This document shows, one piece after another, positions 45,545 to 55,850 of a DNA stretch of 64,000 nucleotides (the first letter of the stretch is position 1; every line of letters begins with the position of its first letter). Position numbers and translations under genes: made by a program. The notes below the pieces were generated by a model. The model was given only the letters and a program-made list of their open reading frames with translations. It did not search any database and had not been told where the DNA came from. The stretch is taken from positions 43,665 to 107,664 of the forward strand of contig NZ_PQCF01000006.1 in NCBI RefSeq assembly GCF_002964765.1. Direction: 5' to 3'. Source of the DNA: Pseudoalteromonas sp. T1lg88 (GTDB taxonomy: Bacteria; Pseudomonadota; Gammaproteobacteria; Enterobacterales; Alteromonadaceae).

Positions 45545-46837
45545 ATGAATTTTAGAAGTTTTTTAGCAACCAGTATTCTCGCCCTCGGCCTCAGTCAAGG
45601 TGCTATTGCCAAACCACAGCTGATCGATCAGGTGGTCGGCACAGTCAATGAAGGGGTCATTTTACAAAGTGAAGTTGACGCCATTATCAACCGTGTTAAA
45701 AGCCAGGCTAAAACCAGTGGCCAGGAGCTGCCAAGCGACGATGCGCTGCGCGTACAAGCCATTGAACGTTTGATTGACCAAACTCTGCTGCTGCAACTTG
45801 GCGAGCGCATGGGTATGGAAATTTCCGACGGTCAGCTTGATCAAACCCTAGCCAATATGGCTCGCGAGCAAGGCGGCACCATAGCCGATATGCGCGCTTC
45901 TATCGAAGCCTCAGGAGAGAGCTTCCAACAGTTCCGTGAAGATATGCGTAAAGAAATCACCACGCAACAGGTGATGCGTGCCAATGTTGACCGCCGTATT
46001 TATATCAGCTTGCAAGAAATTGACAACTTGTTGAAAATCATGGATCAACAAGGCGGTAATGCGGAAGAGTATGACATCGGCCATATCCTGATCGACATTC
46101 CCAGCGGCGCCACCGCCGAAGACATTGCCAGCGCCCAGGAGCGTGCTACCAAGGTTATCGATATGCTTAACGATGGCCAGGAATTCAAGCGCATCGCCAT
46201 CGCCTCATCAAGCGGCTCAAAAGCCCTTGAAGGTGGTCAGTTGGGTTGGATGGGCACCAACGAAATGCCATCACTGTTTGCAGAAGCGGTGAAGGGCAAG
46301 AAGAAAGACGATATCATAGGTCCACTGCGCAGTGGTGCCGGTTTCCACATCATCAAGGTACAAGACGTACGCGGCCGCCAGGTTGTGGAAACCGTTGAGG
46401 TTCGCTCGCGTCACATCCTCTTAAAGCCATCTATCATCCTGAGCGAAGAAAAAGCCCGCTCTATGCTGGCCGGTTTTGTTGAAGACCTGCGCGCCGGTGA
46501 GGCTGACTTTGCTGCACTAGCCAAAGAATACTCGGAAGATCCAGGCTCAGCACTTAAGGGCGGTGAGTACGACTGGACCGATCCAACCACCTATGTTCCG
46601 GCCTTCCGCGACACCCTGATGGCATTGGATAAGAACGAAATCAGTGAACCATTCCGCTCTACTTTCGGCTGGCATATAGTGCAACTGCTAGATAAGCGCG
46701 TTGCCGATAAAACCGACCTGGCCAAGAAAAACCGCGCCCAACAATTGCTGTACAACCGCAAATTCAAAGAAGAAAGCTTTGCTTTCCAACAGGAAATTCG
46801 CGAACAAGCACATATTGATATTTTCGTAGAGGAATAA
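45545..46837 (+). CDS. surA: Periplasmic peptidylprolyl isomerase/chaperone SurA
   Basis: 430 residues from the ATG at 45545, 13 bp after lptD; the upstream extension of the frame overlaps lptD and is not used. Signal peptide [22 protein letters not shown]. Chaperone N-domain ([22 protein letters not shown]), then two parvulin domains (~175-275 and ~285-390), the second with the [15 protein letters not shown] and [13 protein letters not shown] signatures. Helps fold outer-membrane barrels such as LptD, its operon neighbour. Confidence 0.97.
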   Translation: MNFRSFLATSILALGLSQGAIAKPQLIDQVVGTVNEGVILQSEVDAIINRVKSQAKTSGQELPSDDALRVQAIERLIDQTLLLQLGERMGMEISDGQLDQTLANMAREQGGTIADMRASIEASGESFQQFREDMRKEITTQQVMRANVDRRIYISLQEIDNLLKIMDQQGGNAEEYDIGHILIDIPSGATAEDIASAQERATKVIDMLNDGQEFKRIAIASSSGSKALEGGQLGWMGTNEMPSLFAEAVKGKKKDDIIGPLRSGAGFHIIKVQDVRGRQVVETVEVRSRHILLKPSIILSEEKARSMLAGFVEDLRAGEADFAALAKEYSEDPGSALKGGEYDWTDPTTYVPAFRDTLMALDKNEISEPFRSTFGWHIVQLLDKRVADKTDLAKKNRAQQLLYNRKFKEESFAFQQEIREQAHIDIFVEE

Positions 46838-46842
46838 GGGCC

Positions 46843-47835
46843 ATGACATTGCGTATCGCTATCACCCCAGGTGAACCGGCCGGCGTGGGTCCTGACTTAC
46901 TGATTGCCTTAGTGCAACAGGAGTGGGACGCGCAATTGGTTGCCATTGCCGATGCGCAATTGCTACAACAGCGGGCCGCTACCCTGGGCCTGCCGCTGAC
47001 CCTGATCCCCTTTGACGAACAGGCACAGGCGCAGCCAACCGCCGCCGGCACTCTGTTTTATCATCAGGTGGACTTACCGGTGGAAGCCATCCCTGGTCAG
47101 TTGGATGAGCAAAATGGCGAGTATGTGCTCGACACCCTGCGCATTGCCTGTGAAAAAAATATGGATGGCACCTTCGATGCCGTGGTCACAGGCCCGGTGC
47201 ATAAGGGCATTATCAATAAGGCTGGCATTTCCTTTAGCGGTCATACCGAATACTTCGCCCAGCAATCCAACACCCCGGATGTGGTGATGATGCTGGCCAC
47301 CGAAGGTCTACGAGTGGCCTTAGTGACCACACATATTCCCCTGGCCTATGTGTCCAAAGCCATTACCCCAGAGCGTCTGGCCAAGGTCATTGGCATTTTA
47401 GATCACGATTTGCGCACCAAGTTCGCCATCGAACAGCCGCGTATTTTAGTTTGTGGTTTAAACCCGCACGCCGGTGAAGGCGGACATTTGGGGCGCGAAG
47501 AAATCGAGGTCATGACCCCTACCCTTGAGGCCCTTAATAACCAAGGCATGCACCTGATTGGCCCACTGCCCGCAGATACCCTGTTTCAGGATAAATATCT
47601 CAATGAAGCGGATGCAGTACTGGCTATGTATCACGATCAGGGGCTACCTGTGTTAAAATATAAGGGTTTTGGAAATTCAGTAAATATCACCCTTGGCCTT
47701 CCCTTTATTCGGACCTCCGTCGATCATGGTACAGCCCTTGATCTGGCGGCCAGCGGCCAAGCAGATGCCGGCAGTTTCCGCGTCGCCTTGAGCGAAGCAA
47801 TAAAACTGGCGAGCAAAAAAGCGCAGAGACAATGA
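46843..47835 (+). CDS. pdxA: 4-hydroxythreonine-4-phosphate dehydrogenase
   Basis: NAD-dependent step of vitamin B6 synthesis. 330 residues. Seen: [15 protein letters not shown] at the N-terminus, [25 protein letters not shown] (metal and substrate site), [16 protein letters not shown] and [11 protein letters not shown]. It overlaps rsmA by four bases. Confidence 0.97.
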   Translation: MTLRIAITPGEPAGVGPDLLIALVQQEWDAQLVAIADAQLLQQRAATLGLPLTLIPFDEQAQAQPTAAGTLFYHQVDLPVEAIPGQLDEQNGEYVLDTLRIACEKNMDGTFDAVVTGPVHKGIINKAGISFSGHTEYFAQQSNTPDVVMMLATEGLRVALVTTHIPLAYVSKAITPERLAKVIGILDHDLRTKFAIEQPRILVCGLNPHAGEGGHLGREEIEVMTPTLEALNNQGMHLIGPLPADTLFQDKYLNEADAVLAMYHDQGLPVLKYKGFGNSVNITLGLPFIRTSVDHGTALDLAASGQADAGSFRVALSEAIKLASKKAQRQ

Positions 47836-48638
47836 CAGATAAAGTACACTTAGGGCACCGAGCGAGAAAACGCTTCGGGCAAAACTTCCTCAATGATGAC
47901 ACCATTATTGATAAAATCGTAACCGCTATCGACCCACGTGTGGGCGATAATCTGGTGGAGATAGGCCCTGGTCTGGGCGCGATCACCGAGCCGGTCACCG
48001 AGCTGACCGACCACCTTACGGTAGTTGAACTTGATAAAGACCTGGCCGAGCGCCTTATTCATCACCCCTTTATGGCACCGAAATTGACAGTGCATCAGGG
48101 TGATGCAATGAAGTTCGATTTTTCGAGCTTGCTTAAAGGTGACAAGAAGCTCAAGATTTTCGGCAACCTGCCATACAATGTATCTACCCCTTTGTTATTC
48201 CACTTATTTGAATACGTGGATGACGTTGAACACATGCACTTTATGCTGCAAAAAGAAGTAGTTAACCGCATGGTTGCATCACCGGGCAGCAAAGCATTTG
48301 GTCGCTTAAGTGTTATGACTCAATACTACTGCCATGCGATTCCAGTGATTGAGGTGCCACCAACCTGCTTCAAGCCAGCTCCTAAAGTTGACTCTGCGGT
48401 AGTAAGACTGGTGCCAAAAAATCCAGAACAACGCACCGCAAAAAGCACCAAGTTGCTTAATACCGTGTGTTTGGAAGCCTTTAATCAGCGTCGTAAAACC
48501 TTACGCAACAGCCTGGCTAACCTGCTTGATGCCGAGCAGCTAGAAGCCTTGGGCGTAGACCCGACTGTGCGCGCGGAAAGTTTAACGCTACAGCAGTTTA
48601 TCGATATCGCGAATTGGCTATATGACAACCAGCAGTAA
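47832..48638 (+). CDS. rsmA: 16S rRNA (adenine(1518)-N(6)/adenine(1519)-N(6))-dimethyltransferase
   Basis: KsgA-type methyltransferase that dimethylates A1518 and A1519 during 30S assembly. 268 residues. Seen: [20 protein letters not shown] loop [15 protein letters not shown], the NLPYN motif ([13 protein letters not shown]) and the C-terminal [12 protein letters not shown] helix. It overlaps pdxA (4 bases) and apaG (17 bases). Confidence 0.97.
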   Translation: MTDKVHLGHRARKRFGQNFLNDDTIIDKIVTAIDPRVGDNLVEIGPGLGAITEPVTELTDHLTVVELDKDLAERLIHHPFMAPKLTVHQGDAMKFDFSSLLKGDKKLKIFGNLPYNVSTPLLFHLFEYVDDVEHMHFMLQKEVVNRMVASPGSKAFGRLSVMTQYYCHAIPVIEVPPTCFKPAPKVDSAVVRLVPKNPEQRTAKSTKLLNTVCLEAFNQRRKTLRNSLANLLDAEQLEALGVDPTVRAESLTLQQFIDIANWLYDNQQ

Positions 48639-49011
48639 CTCAGAGTCGGCCATTAAAGTCATGGTGGAGACCTTCTATGTCGAGGGTCAATCCGAGCCTG
48701 AGCATGACAAATATGTGTTTGCCTACAATATCACCATCAAAAACCACAGCCTGAGCAGCGCCCAGCTGCTTAGTCGCTACTGGCTGATCACCGATGCCAA
48801 TGGCAAGGAAGTTGAGGTCGAAGGCGATGGCGTAGTCGGCGAGCAACCGACCATAGGCCCGGGCGAAAGCTATAGCTACACCAGCGGCGCCGTATTAGAC
48901 ACGCCGGTGGGCACCATGCAGGGCTATTATGTGATGCGCAGTGAGTTCGGCAACGAATTCCAGGCGCCTATCGATGTGTTCCGTCTTAGTTGCCCGAATA
49001 TTCTGCACTAA
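48622..49011 (+). CDS. apaG: ApaG family protein
   Basis: A 129-residue protein of the ApaG/DUF525 beta-sandwich family. Recognised from [30 protein letters not shown] and [26 protein letters not shown]. It is thought to bind divalent cations or nucleotides; function is unclear. The operon position before apaH is conserved. Confidence 0.95.
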   Translation: MTTSSNSESAIKVMVETFYVEGQSEPEHDKYVFAYNITIKNHSLSSAQLLSRYWLITDANGKEVEVEGDGVVGEQPTIGPGESYSYTSGAVLDTPVGTMQGYYVMRSEFGNEFQAPIDVFRLSCPNILH

Positions 49012-49014
49012 GCC

Positions 49015-49824
49015 ATGGCTCAGTATGCAGTTGGCGACATCCAGGGTTGCTATCAGGAATTAGATGCGCTGCTTAAGCGCATCGACTTCAACCCCAGTAA
49101 AGATCACCTCTATTGCGTTGGCGATATAGTCGCTCGGGGCCCGGACTCCCTCGCCTGTCTGCGACGCCTGCACACTATGGAGCATGCCGTTAGCATTACC
49201 TTGGGTAATCACGACCTGCACCTGCTTGCCACCCTAGCCTTGGGAAAAGAAGCCAACCCAAAGGATAAGCTTGCAGCCCTGTTAACGGCACCGGATTGTC
49301 CTCAGCTGCTTGCCTTCTTACAGCGCCAACCTTTGGCCATCTGGCTGGAAAAGCGCCGTATGCTGATAAGCCATGCTGGCCTGTCGCCGCAGTGGTCGCT
49401 GAGCCAGGCGCTGCAACAAGCCCGTGTTGCCGAGCAATGCTACCAAGGTGAAGACGCCGCCTACTATTTTGCGCGCATGTATCAAAATGCACCAAGCCAA
49501 TGGCATGAGGCACAAAGCAAGGTGGAGAAGTTTATCTACACCATCAATGCCTTTACCCGCATGCGTTTCGTTGACAAGCAAGGCGCGCTGAATCTCAGCG
49601 ACAAGGGTGCACCGAATCAAAATGGCTCGCTTATTCCTTGGTTTAACCACCCTAATCGCGGCCAGGAGGACTTTGATATTGTCTTTGGTCACTGGGCGGC
49701 GCTCGAAGGCCATACCGGTATAGACCATATTCACGCCTTGGACACTGGCTGTGTCTGGGGTGGCAGCATGACGGCTATGAATCTGAAAACTAAAAACAAA
49801 GTATCTATCCCCGCCCACCTTTGA
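49015..49824 (+). CDS. apaH: Bis(5'-nucleosyl)-tetraphosphatase, symmetrical
   Basis: Metallophosphatase that splits Ap4A to two ADP and removes Np4 caps from RNA. 269 residues. All signature blocks of the PP family are present: GDIQGCYQEL, GDIVARGPDS, GNHDLHLL and the late FGHWAALEGH. It ends the lptD operon. Confidence 0.97.
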   Translation: MAQYAVGDIQGCYQELDALLKRIDFNPSKDHLYCVGDIVARGPDSLACLRRLHTMEHAVSITLGNHDLHLLATLALGKEANPKDKLAALLTAPDCPQLLAFLQRQPLAIWLEKRRMLISHAGLSPQWSLSQALQQARVAEQCYQGEDAAYYFARMYQNAPSQWHEAQSKVEKFIYTINAFTRMRFVDKQGALNLSDKGAPNQNGSLIPWFNHPNRGQEDFDIVFGHWAALEGHTGIDHIHALDTGCVWGGSMTAMNLKTKNKVSIPAHL

Positions 49825-49931
49825 AACACAGCCTGTCAGGCTCTGTGCTACTTTTTTCCACACATCGCCTTTGTTGTCGCATTGGATATTTATTTGCTAC
49901 AGTCATTTCTCTGCCAAGGAGGAAAATATCC

Positions 49932-51581
49932 ATGAAAAACAAGCTTATTGCGTTAATGATGACGCTGGCGCCCCTAAGTACTCTGGCCAGCACTACAGTG
50001 CTGTACAACGCCAAGGGTTATACCCCAACTCAGGATGGTGAGCTCACCCGCTTTAGTACCCTGGTAATTGAAGATGGACGTGTACTTAATCACGGCGATC
50101 AGCAGCTCGCCAAAAGCTATCCCGATGCCAAGCGCATAGACGCCCAAGGCAAGGTGCTGCTGCCTGGGTTAATCGATGCCCATGGCCATGTTATTGGCCT
50201 AGGCCAAAACCTGATGCGCTTGGATTTACGCGATACCCAGTCGGTGGAACACATTGGTGAGAAGCTAAAAGCCTTTGCGGCGCAATCAAAGCAAGAGTGG
50301 ATTATCGGCCGTGGCTGGAACCAGGAGAACTGGCCAACAAAACGCTTTGCCACGGCGGCAGACTTGGATAAATATGTCAGTGACCGCCCTGTGGTACTGA
50401 CGCGCATCGACGGTCATGCCATCTGGGTTAATACCAAGGCCATGGAGCTTGCGGGCTTTAAGGGCTCGGAGCAAAATCCGGAAGGCGGCGAAATCATTCG
50501 TAACAGCCAGGGACAAGCAACCGGGGTGTTTATTGATAAGGCGGAAAACCTGATCAATGCCCATATTCCCAAGGCCGATTTCCAGGCTCTCTCCACCGCC
50601 CTGGATAAGGCTGGTGCACATTTACTCAGCCTGGGTATTACCAGCACCCATGACGCCGGCATAAGCAAAGACACCTGGCAGCTTTATCACCAGCGCGCCG
50701 AACAAAAGAACCTGCCGCTGCGCATCTATGCCATGCTCAGTGCCGCCGACCCTCAGCTGTTAAGCATGCTTAAGGCCGGCAAAATCGACGATGCCAACGA
50801 CATGCTCTCCATTCGCAGTGTTAAGGTCTACGCCGATGGCGCTTTAGGCTCCCGCGGTGCCGCCCTGCTTGATGAATATGCCGATCGCAAGGGGCATCAC
50901 GGCCTGATGCTGGAAAGCCAGGCGCAGTTAGAAGAAATCTTTAAAACCTGTTTTACCCATGGTTTTGCGGCGCACACCCATGCCATAGGCGATCGCGCCA
51001 ACCGCGATGTGCTCAATGCCTATGAAAACGTGTTTAAAAGCACTGGCGGCAAATTACTACGCAATCGCATCGAGCATGCGCAAATCGTTGCGCCAAGCGA
51101 CATCCCTCGCTTTAAGGAGCTGGCAATCATTCCCTCCATGCAGCCAGTACATGCCACCTCGGATATGCATATGGCCGAATTGCGCCTAAACGAGCAGCAA
51201 CTAAGTGGCGCCTATGCCTGGCAAACGTTTTTAGCCCAGGGCTCTAAGGTCGCCGCTGGTTCGGATTTCCCGGTGGAGCTGGCAAACCCCTTCCATGGTC
51301 TGTACAGCGCTATTACCCGCCAGGATCATAACGGCCAACCGCAAGAAGGCTGGCGCCCACAGGAACTATTAACCCGAGAGCAGGCACTGCGCGCTTTTAC
51401 CTTGGATGCAGCCTATAGTGCCCAACAGGAATTTAAACTGGGTAGTTTGGAAAAAGGTAAATGGGCCGACTTTATACTGATCGACACAGATATTATGACC
51501 GCCCCGGTGCAGGACATTTGGCAGACTCAGGTATTAGAAACCTGGCTTGGCGGTGAACAGCGATACAGCCGACAAGATTAA
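49932..51581 (+). CDS. Exported metal-dependent amidohydrolase (Amidohydro_3, YtcJ-like)
   Basis: 549 residues from the ATG at 49932, behind a strong AAGGAGG; the longer frame upstream overlaps the apaH end. Signal peptide MKNKLIALMMTLAPLSTLA. Metal-site motifs: GLIDAHGHV (~79), HAHAIGDRANRDVL (~350) and AAGSDFPVE (~440). The family hydrolyses cyclic or amide bonds in many substrates; the substrate here is unknown. It is about 105 bases after apaH. Confidence 0.88.
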   Translation: MKNKLIALMMTLAPLSTLASTTVLYNAKGYTPTQDGELTRFSTLVIEDGRVLNHGDQQLAKSYPDAKRIDAQGKVLLPGLIDAHGHVIGLGQNLMRLDLRDTQSVEHIGEKLKAFAAQSKQEWIIGRGWNQENWPTKRFATAADLDKYVSDRPVVLTRIDGHAIWVNTKAMELAGFKGSEQNPEGGEIIRNSQGQATGVFIDKAENLINAHIPKADFQALSTALDKAGAHLLSLGITSTHDAGISKDTWQLYHQRAEQKNLPLRIYAMLSAADPQLLSMLKAGKIDDANDMLSIRSVKVYADGALGSRGAALLDEYADRKGHHGLMLESQAQLEEIFKTCFTHGFAAHTHAIGDRANRDVLNAYENVFKSTGGKLLRNRIEHAQIVAPSDIPRFKELAIIPSMQPVHATSDMHMAELRLNEQQLSGAYAWQTFLAQGSKVAAGSDFPVELANPFHGLYSAITRQDHNGQPQEGWRPQELLTREQALRAFTLDAAYSAQQEFKLGSLEKGKWADFILIDTDIMTAPVQDIWQTQVLETWLGGEQRYSRQD

Positions 51582-51756
51582 AGCAACAGGGTTTTAAACA
51601 TCGCTGATAGTGGAAGAAGTGACAAGTAGCCTAGAGGCAAATTAGCCTAAATATTCTCACGCCATTTGTCCTCTTCTTCGCTTTACGTTAGCATTAGAAA
51701 TCGCTGTGAGAGCAAGGATTCGCATGCACCACAGGGCGATTACAGAGGATAAAAAG

Positions 51757-51842
51757 GTCAATTTGCACACGGGTAATAAACCGACAGTTAACACGGGAAC
51801 CGTTATGCTAAGGAACAACCCGATTTAAACGTGCAAATTGAC
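51757..51842. repeat. 86-bp element bounded by perfect 12-bp inverted repeats
   Basis: GTCAATTTGCAC (51757-51768) and GTGCAAATTGAC (51831-51842) are exact complements 62 bases apart. Inside, CGGGT (51770-51774) pairs with ACCCG (51818-51822) and ACGG-GAA-CCGT forms a small inner stem. Flanks are similar (ATAAAAAG left, ATAAAAG right), as after a short target duplication. It may be a miniature transposon-like element or a structured RNA. Confidence 0.6.
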
Positions 51843-51866
51843 ATAAAAGTAGCTAGACCTTAATGC
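51838..51866 (+). promoter_or_regulatory. Promoter of the Crp/Fnr-like regulator gene
   Basis: TTGACA (51838-51843, exact -35) is followed after 17 bp by TAATGC (51861-51866), a weak -10. The -35 is formed by the right arm of the inverted-repeat element. Confidence 0.5.
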
Positions 51867-51918
51867 TAGCGTCATACGGTTGTAACAAAAAGGACAATTG
51901 TCCCAGCAGGCTTTAAGA

Positions 51919-52569
51919 ATGTTTCAGTATCATTTTTCGACGGATCTCGTTGAGCAACTTCTAAATTATGCCGGTACTTATTACCAGCAGGAGAAAAAAG
52001 AAGTCTTACTGCATCAGGACCAACCGCTACAAAAGCTAGTCTTGGTGCGCAGTGGTACTGTGTCTTTTAGTTATGATGTGGGCAATGGCCGCCGCTTGTT
52101 GCTAGGCCAGCTTGATTGTAACAACACCTTGATCGGCGAAATCGAAGCCTTGAATAACCAGCCCTGCATTTATACCGTTACCTGCTTTAGCGATGTCAGT
52201 TACAACCTGATTGAACTAAAGCACTGGCGCCAGGTGCTTTTGGCCAACCCGCAACTCAGCCTTTATACGGCGCAAACCATTGCCGCCAAATTTCAGGAAA
52301 ACCAAAAGGTTAACCTGGATAAGCTGTTGCTGCCCCTAAGTTATAATATCGCCAAGGATTGCCTGATGCGGGCTCAGAATACCAATCCCACGCTGCTGCG
52401 TGCCTACCCGACGGTGAGCGCCGAGGCGGAGCGTTTCGCCACCACAGAGCGTGCCTATCGCCGGGTGGTAACCGAGCTGGTCGATAAGGGCCTGATAGTA
52501 CGTTCAAAGGAAGGCTTACAGGCCATCGATATTCCGGCTCTCTCGGCCTTTGTCGATAGCTTTATCTAA
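51919..52569 (+). CDS. Crp/Fnr family transcriptional regulator (YeiL-like)
   Basis: 216 residues from the ATG at 51919 with CAGG eight bases upstream; a TTG at 51898 behind AGGACAA is possible. N-terminal cyclic-nucleotide-binding-like domain (VLLHQDQPLQKLVLVRSGTVSFSYDVGNGRRLLLGQLD) and C-terminal winged helix (FATTERAYRRVVTELVDKGLIVRSKEG). The cAMP-contact Arg-Ser pair of CRP is not evident, and there is no Fnr cysteine cluster, so the signal is unknown. Confidence 0.82.
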   Translation: MFQYHFSTDLVEQLLNYAGTYYQQEKKEVLLHQDQPLQKLVLVRSGTVSFSYDVGNGRRLLLGQLDCNNTLIGEIEALNNQPCIYTVTCFSDVSYNLIELKHWRQVLLANPQLSLYTAQTIAAKFQENQKVNLDKLLLPLSYNIAKDCLMRAQNTNPTLLRAYPTVSAEAERFATTERAYRRVVTELVDKGLIVRSKEGLQAIDIPALSAFVDSFI

Positions 52570-52642
52570 TACCAATTCACTTAAATAGCTAATCATTCTA
52601 GCGGGCTAAATATCATGCTCACATACTTAACAGAATTGGTAT
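52569..52642. repeat. Inverted-repeat element with ATACCAATTC ends
   Basis: ATACCAATTC (52569-52578) and GAATTGGTAT (52633-52642) are exact complements 54 bases apart, with ACTTAA next to each arm. ACCAATTC-ended short repeats are frequent in Shewanella, Vibrio and Pseudoalteromonas genomes. It sits just past the regulator stop. Confidence 0.55.
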
Positions 52643-52648
52643 AAGCAT

Positions 52649-52674
52649 AAAAAAGCAGCCTAGGCTGCTTTTTA
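52649..52674. terminator. Bidirectional intrinsic terminator
   Basis: AAAAAGCAGCC / GGCTGCTTTTT separated by TA. It serves the Crp/Fnr-like gene and the convergent phosphoribosyltransferase gene. Confidence 0.9.
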
Positions 52675-52686
52675 TTTCACTGTCTA

Positions 52687-53247
52687 TTACACAAACAGGT
52701 CTTTAATGTTGGCAAGGTCGGATTTACCTTCTTGCAACTCTTCTGGCGTCAATCCCGACAACTCGTGCGGGAACACCAACCACTCGTCCGAGTCATGGAT
52801 GTAATAATCCGGCTTCATCGGCACCTTGGTATTCTTCGGCTTGTAATAAGGACAAGCAACGCGAATATCTTGAGGCAGGTTTAAACGCATGAGTTCAGCC
52901 AGCTTTTCTTTTAGCGCATAGATGCTGCGGCCCGAGTCGAATACATCATCAACGATCAACAAGGAGTTATCGGCATTGGCATTTTCGATAATGTAATGCA
53001 AACCGTGTACCTTGATCTCTTTCGACTGCTTGCCGATACCATAGTATGACGATGTACGTACTGAGATATGATCTGTGTCTATGCCCTTGTAGTCATAGTA
53101 CTCTTGCACGGCGATACCTATAGGTGCGCCGCCACGCCAAATACCAATGATGAAATCGGGTCGAAAGCCATCTTCATAGACTTGTGCTGCAACGCGGAAC
53201 GAATCTTCCAGCAACTGTTGCGCGGTAATATAACGCTTATCTGACAT
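52687..53247 (-). CDS. Purine-type phosphoribosyltransferase
   Basis: A 186-residue type I phosphoribosyltransferase. The PRPP loop is LLIVDDVFDSGRS (~95-107), preceded by the pyrophosphate loop GIWRGGAPIG. It ends with an acidic, helical tail (LTPEELQEGKSDLANIKDLFV). It is most like hypoxanthine or xanthine phosphoribosyltransferases. It lies downstream of upp and uraA on the same strand, giving a nucleobase-salvage cluster. Confidence 0.85.
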   Translation of the reverse strand: MSDKRYITAQQLLEDSFRVAAQVYEDGFRPDFIIGIWRGGAPIGIAVQEYYDYKGIDTDHISVRTSSYYGIGKQSKEIKVHGLHYIIENANADNSLLIVDDVFDSGRSIYALKEKLAELMRLNLPQDIRVACPYYKPKNTKVPMKPDYYIHDSDEWLVFPHELSGLTPEELQEGKSDLANIKDLFV

Positions 53248-53366
53248 AGGAGTGCCCCTAATAATTAAATGGCGATAGTGCCAGCATATTGCACTCTGCC
53301 GCCATGATCTTGAAAGACTAAAGGCGGCAGATTCTAACGTATTTATGGAACAAATGCTCTAGGGGA

Positions 53367-54647
53367 TTACCCTTGGCCTTCATTTTGTTCCGTATCTGGC
53401 TGATGCTCGGGTAACAACAGATTAAGCACTATGCCAAAGATGGCACAGAGGCTTACCCCTTGCAGGGCAAATTCGTTGCCGCCGATCTGCATGCCGCCGA
53501 TACCAAAAACCAAGATCAAGGCGATGATCACCAGGTTGCGTGGTGCGCTCACATCCAAATCCGCCTTCATCAGGGTTTTTAAACCTACCACGGCAATGGA
53601 GCCGAACAGCAAGATCATAATGCCGCCCATTACGGGCACGGGAATGCTCTGTAAACCGGCGCCCATCTTGCCGATAAAAGCCAATACCACGGCGATTATA
53701 GCGGTCCAGGTCATCACCCTTGGATTAAAGTTTTTCGTCAGCATCACAGCACCTGTCACTTCCGAATAGGTGGTATTCGGTGGTCCACCAACACTGGCCG
53801 CCAAGGTGGTGGCTACGCCATCACCCATTAAGGTGCGATGTAAACCAGGCTTTTTCAAAAAGTCCTTACCGGTGACATTGCTGATCGCCATCATGTCACC
53901 AATATGCTCAATGGCCGGCGCCACGGCGACCGGGATCATAAAAGCAATAGCCTGCCACTTGAATTCCGGTGCGCTAAACGCAGGTGCTGCAAGCCAGCTG
54001 GCTTGTTGTACCGCGCTAAAGTCGACCACGCCAAATGCCAGGGCACACAGATACCCGGTCAAAACCCCAGCCAAAATAGGCACCAAACGCCAAATACCAC
54101 CGCCGAATACGGAAACGACCAAGGTAGCAACGAGCGCCGACATGGAGATCCACACCGCATCATAGTAGGCAACCAGCTGTGCCGTGCCATCGCCGCTTTT
54201 ACCCATGGCCATATTTACCGCCACAGGCGCCAAGGCCAGACCTATCACCATGATCACAGGACCCACCACCACAGGCGGCAACACCTTATGCAGCATATCC
54301 GTGCCTTTTAAGCGCACCATCAAGGCCAACAGCATATAAGCGCCACCGGCGGCCATCAGCGCGCCCATGGTAGCCGCACTGCCATAGAGCTGATTACAGG
54401 CAATAATAGGAGCGATAAAAGCAAAGGATGAAGCCAGGAACACAGGTACCTGGCCACGGGTGATCCATTGAAATGCCAAGGTGCCAAGGCCAGCGGTAAA
54501 GAGCGCAACATTGGCATCCAGCCCGGTTAACAAGGGCACTAAAACCAGGGCTCCAAAGGCGACAAACAGCATTTGCGCGCCGGTTAGCATGGTTTTAGGA
54601 GATAGAAATGCGCCATTAAACGGTACCGAAGATCTTATCGCCGGCAT
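53367..54647 (-). CDS. uraA: Uracil permease (NCS2 family)
   Basis: A 426-residue inner-membrane proton-uracil symporter with about 14 hydrophobic segments. Seen: [19 protein letters not shown] at the N-terminus, [15 protein letters not shown] (the QxEH-like substrate site of NCS2) and [16 protein letters not shown]. The ATG at 54647 overlaps the end of upp by 32 bases; a later ATG at 54590 would remove part of helix 1. Co-transcribed with upp. Confidence 0.95.
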   Translation of the reverse strand: MPAIRSSVPFNGAFLSPKTMLTGAQMLFVAFGALVLVPLLTGLDANVALFTAGLGTLAFQWITRGQVPVFLASSFAFIAPIIACNQLYGSAATMGALMAAGGAYMLLALMVRLKGTDMLHKVLPPVVVGPVIMVIGLALAPVAVNMAMGKSGDGTAQLVAYYDAVWISMSALVATLVVSVFGGGIWRLVPILAGVLTGYLCALAFGVVDFSAVQQASWLAAPAFSAPEFKWQAIAFMIPVAVAPAIEHIGDMMAISNVTGKDFLKKPGLHRTLMGDGVATTLAASVGGPPNTTYSEVTGAVMLTKNFNPRVMTWTAIIAVVLAFIGKMGAGLQSIPVPVMGGIMILLFGSIAVVGLKTLMKADLDVSAPRNLVIIALILVFGIGGMQIGGNEFALQGVSLCAIFGIVLNLLLPEHQPDTEQNEGQG

Positions 54648-55245
54648 CGCCCAATCCTGGCACTATGTATCCTTTTTCATTTAGGTGGCTATCCAGTGAC
54701 GCGGTGTAAATATCCACATCCGGATGCGCTGCCAAGGTTTTGTCTATGCCTTCCGGCGCGGCTACCAATACGATCACCTTGATCTGGGTACAACCCGCTT
54801 TTTTTAGCATATCCAGGGTCGCTATCATAGAACCACCGGTGGCCAGCATAGGATCGATAACCAGGCTTAAACGCTCATCAATATTACCTACCAGCTTTTC
54901 AAAGTAAGGAACTGGCTCCAGGGTTTCTTCGTTACGCTCAAGGCCAACAACGCTGACCTTGGCGCCCGGGATCAAGTGCATAACACCGTCAAGCATCCCT
55001 AGGCCGGCACGTAAAATTGGCACTACGGTAATCTTCTTCCCTTTAATACTTTTTACGGTTAGCTCATTTCCCTGCCAACCTGTGATTGTGGTATCCGCCA
55101 GCTCAAGTGTTTTCGTTGCTTCATAGGTAAGTAGCGTACCTACTTCCGAAGCCAGCTCGCGAAAGCTCTTGGTGCTGATGCCTTGCTGACGCATTAAACC
55201 AAGTTTGTGTTGTACTAAAGGGTGATCAATTACGTGAATTGCCAT
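54616..55245 (-). CDS. upp: Uracil phosphoribosyltransferase
   Basis: Converts uracil and PRPP to UMP. 209 residues. Seen: [43 protein letters not shown] motif [16 protein letters not shown], and the C-terminal uracil hood [16 protein letters not shown]. Leads the upp-uraA unit. Confidence 0.97.
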   Translation of the reverse strand: MAIHVIDHPLVQHKLGLMRQQGISTKSFRELASEVGTLLTYEATKTLELADTTITGWQGNELTVKSIKGKKITVVPILRAGLGMLDGVMHLIPGAKVSVVGLERNEETLEPVPYFEKLVGNIDERLSLVIDPMLATGGSMIATLDMLKKAGCTQIKVIVLVAAPEGIDKTLAAHPDVDIYTASLDSHLNEKGYIVPGLGDAGDKIFGTV

Positions 55246-55325
55246 AGAAAGACCTAGTTGGAAAAATTTGCGCTATTTTAACCAGTATAGGGCCTGAACT
55301 GAATTAGATTTAAAATCAAAAACAA

Positions 55326-55353
55326 AAAAACCACGATAATAATCGTGGTTTTT
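55326..55353 (-). terminator. Terminator of the DUF3718 gene
   Basis: AAAACCACGAT / ATCGTGGTTTT with loop AATA and T-rich flank on both strands; it lies 47 bases past the DUF3718 stop, upstream of upp. Confidence 0.85.
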
Positions 55354-55399
55354 GAGCTTTTTAGCGATTTTTACATCACTAACACGAAGGCAATGGGTG

Positions 55400-55783
55400 T
55401 TATAGACCTGCGTGTTCTTTTAGCACGGCGATAAGTGGCGAGTCACCATAGCCATTGCTTGTTGCCCAGTTAAGATCGGCACCATCTTCAAGTACGCTTT
55501 TAGGCAAGCTCTTGATAATGTATTCACCCGTATCTACTGCCTGACTGGCCACCGCATGGCGCACCAGGTTATTGCCGCCACATTGCACGCGTTCACTGAT
55601 ATCGCGCAGCTTAACACGCGCACTGAGCAAGGTTTTACGCAGGCGATGTTTATCATTGGCGGCTATGTATTCACAGATGCTCACGGCGAGACTATCGTTG
55701 GCACTAACGGGCGCACTATAGAATAACGGAGTGGCCAATATAACCATTGCGATAGCCCCAGATAAAAGTTTAATTTGCTGCAT
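55400..55783 (-). CDS. DUF3718 family exported protein
   Basis: 127 residues from the ATG at 55783; a GTG three codons earlier is possible. Signal peptide to about SAPVSA. The mature part has the DUF3718 pattern ICEYIAANDKHRLRKTLLSARVKLRDISERVQCGGNNLVRHA with two cysteines likely joined in a disulfide. The family is nearly restricted to Alteromonadales and Vibrionales; function unknown. Confidence 0.8.
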   Translation of the reverse strand: MQQIKLLSGAIAMVILATPLFYSAPVSANDSLAVSICEYIAANDKHRLRKTLLSARVKLRDISERVQCGGNNLVRHAVASQAVDTGEYIIKSLPKSVLEDGADLNWATSNGYGDSPLIAVLKEHAGL

Positions 55784-55850
55784 TATTAACACTTTTCTAT
55801 CACAAATAAGACAAATAGTTTACCAATCGAGACCTGTTTTAGCAAACGGC

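Larger units (their letters stand above)
51582..51918. other. Intergenic region upstream of the Crp/Fnr-like gene
   Basis: 337 bases with no gene. The left part is unremarkable apart from AGGC-AAATTA-GCCT (51634-51647). The right part holds the structured inverted repeat and the promoter described separately. Confidence 0.5.
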
